From positions 1 through 63,819 of the forward strand of contig JAQCYU010000010.1 in NCBI GenBank assembly GCA_027682925.1: 63,819 nucleotides of DNA, read 5' to 3'. The notes below the pieces were generated by a model. The model ran no database searches. It saw only the letters and a list, made by a program, of their open reading frames with translations, and had not been told where the DNA came from. A program made the translations under genes and the position numbers. This document shows positions 62,716-63,819 of the stretch, piece by piece. This DNA is from Coriobacteriaceae bacterium AF45-21 (GTDB taxonomy: Bacteria > Actinomycetota > Coriobacteriia > Coriobacteriales > Coriobacteriaceae). Positions within the stretch are counted from its first letter, which is position 1, and every line of letters starts with the position of its first letter.

Positions 62716-63819
62716 ATGGCATCCAAATACTCCATGAACGACCGTCCCAGCTGGCCGCGCCGCGCCATCGTTACCGCCGGCGAGCCCTACGGCAACAAGG
62801 GTCTGCACTTTGGCCACGTCGGCGGCGTCTTTGTCCCGGCCGACTTCTTCGCCCGCTTCCTGCGCGACCGCCTGGGCCGCGAAAACGTCATCTTCACCTC
62901 GGGCACCGACTGCTACGGTTCGCCCATCATGGAGAGCTACCGCAAGCTCAAGGAGAACGAGGGCTACGACAAGTCCATCGGCGAGTATGTCGAGTCCAAT
63001 CACTCCCGCCAGGCCGCGACCCTCAACAACTACAACATCAGCTGCGACATCTACGGCGGCTCGGGCCTTGAGCCGGCGGCCCAGATCCACAACGAGGTGA
63101 CTGCCGAGATTATCGAGCGCCTGCACGAGCAGGGCACCATCTCCAAGCGCTCCACGCTGCAGTTCTACGATGCCAAGGCCGGCACGTTCCTCAACGGCCG
63201 CCAGGTCATCGGCCGCTGCCCCATCCAGGGCTGCAAGTCCGAGAAGGCTTATGCCGACGAGTGCGATCTGGGCCACCAGTTTGAGCCCGAGGAGCTCATC
63301 GCGCCCAAGAGCCAGCTCACCGGCGAGGTGCCCGAGCTGCGCCCGGTCGACAATCTCTACTTTGACCTGCCGGCCTACCTCGACTTTATGAAGACCTACA
63401 CCGCCAAGCTCGCCCAGAACCCGCAGGTTCGCTCCGTGGTCTCCAAGACCATGGAGGAGTGGCTGCTGCCGGCTCAGCTCTACATCCAGAACAAGTTCCG
63501 CGAGGCCTTCGATGCCGTCGAGGACCAGCTCCCCGAGCACACCGTGCTGGAGCCCGAGGGCAACAAGAGCAGCTTTACCGTCACCTTCCCCAGCTGGAAG
63601 GAGCGCGACGATGCCCACGCGGTGCTCGCCAACGGCGGCGTGCGCTTCCGCAGCGGCAAGGCGCTCGTGCCCTTCCGCATCACCGGCAACATCGACTGGG
63701 GCGTTCCGGTGCCCGAGGTCGATGGCGTGACCGACGTCACCTGCTGGTGCTGGCCCGAGAGCTTGTGGGCGCCCATCAGCTATACGCGCACCGTGCTCGC
63801 GCGCGATGCCAAGGCCGCC
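62716..63819 (+). CDS. metG: Methionyl-tRNA synthetase-like class I ligase, 3'-partial
   Basis: The visible 368 residues show the class I nucleotide site PYGNKGLHFGHVGG (HxGH motif), FTSGTDCYGSPIMESY, and CPIQGCKSEKAYADEC, a zinc-knuckle-like insertion as in MetRS. The gene runs off the window. ATG 62716 follows AAGGAG; an in-frame ATG at 62644 could add 24 residues. The family normally charges tRNA-Met, but DCYGSP in place of the usual DEHG hints at a divergent paralogue. Confidence 0.8.
   Translation, partial: MASKYSMNDRPSWPRRAIVTAGEPYGNKGLHFGHVGGVFVPADFFARFLRDRLGRENVIFTSGTDCYGSPIMESYRKLKENEGYDKSIGEYVESNHSRQAATLNNYNISCDIYGGSGLEPAAQIHNEVTAEIIERLHEQGTISKRSTLQFYDAKAGTFLNGRQVIGRCPIQGCKSEKAYADECDLGHQFEPEELIAPKSQLTGEVPELRPVDNLYFDLPAYLDFMKTYTAKLAQNPQVRSVVSKTMEEWLLPAQLYIQNKFREAFDAVEDQLPEHTVLEPEGNKSSFTVTFPSWKERDDAHAVLANGGVRFRSGKALVPFRITGNIDWGVPVPEVDGVTDVTCWCWPESLWAPISYTRTVLARDAKAA

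Overview
The window is one high-GC bacterial chromosomal segment, most likely from Collinsella or a close relative in the Coriobacteriia. This is inferred from GC-rich codon use, gene content and the style of the intergenic hairpin repeats; no rRNA gene is present to confirm it. I saw no tRNA, rRNA, CRISPR array or transposase gene. About twenty genes are interrupted by single-base deletions, usually in short homopolymers. I read these mainly as uncorrected sequencing errors and annotate such genes across the break.

Layout. 1-5.4 kb: a broken flippase, a metallophosphoesterase, a K+/H+ antiporter and a DUF3800 gene between matching promoter/terminator modules. 5.4-22 kb: a leftward type 1 BREX phage-defence operon (brxA, brxB, brxC, pglX, pglZ, brxL) plus two unknown genes at its end. 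Its methyltransferase gene pglX is split into two ORFs by a nested HEPN-like gene. 22-31.9 kb: a Phd-type antitoxin relic, serC-serA, an orphan nuclease-like gene, an M20 peptidase, a DUF1015-like gene, two histidine phosphatases, a nitroreductase, a DUF308 membrane protein and a YaiI-family gene. 32-39.7 kb: a metal exporter, a DEDDh exonuclease, a second orphan nuclease-like gene, a metal-responsive operon (ArsR regulator, HMA chaperone, P-type ATPase) with clear operators, and a DtxR-family regulator. 39.9-49.9 kb: a HAD phosphatase, an ABC-F ATPase, the pstSCAB phosphate importer, a PepV-like dipeptidase, a HAD hydrolase and degV. 50-54.4 kb: a second defence patch with a TOTE-type primase-helicase-PLD gene between direct repeats and a YafQ/DinJ toxin-antitoxin pair. 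54.4-63.8 kb: a LOG-family gene, the queuosine genes tgt, queA and queH, a short-chain dehydrogenase, a coiled-coil membrane protein, a DUF3267 membrane protein and the start of a MetRS-like gene.

The most unusual elements are the split pglX with its nested HEPN-like gene, the TOTE cassette, and several families of structured intergenic repeats. These include paired 123-bp elements with 18-bp inverted ends, a 218-bp element with perfect 30-bp inverted ends, and two multi-hairpin elements whose stems differ in sequence but keep the same fold.
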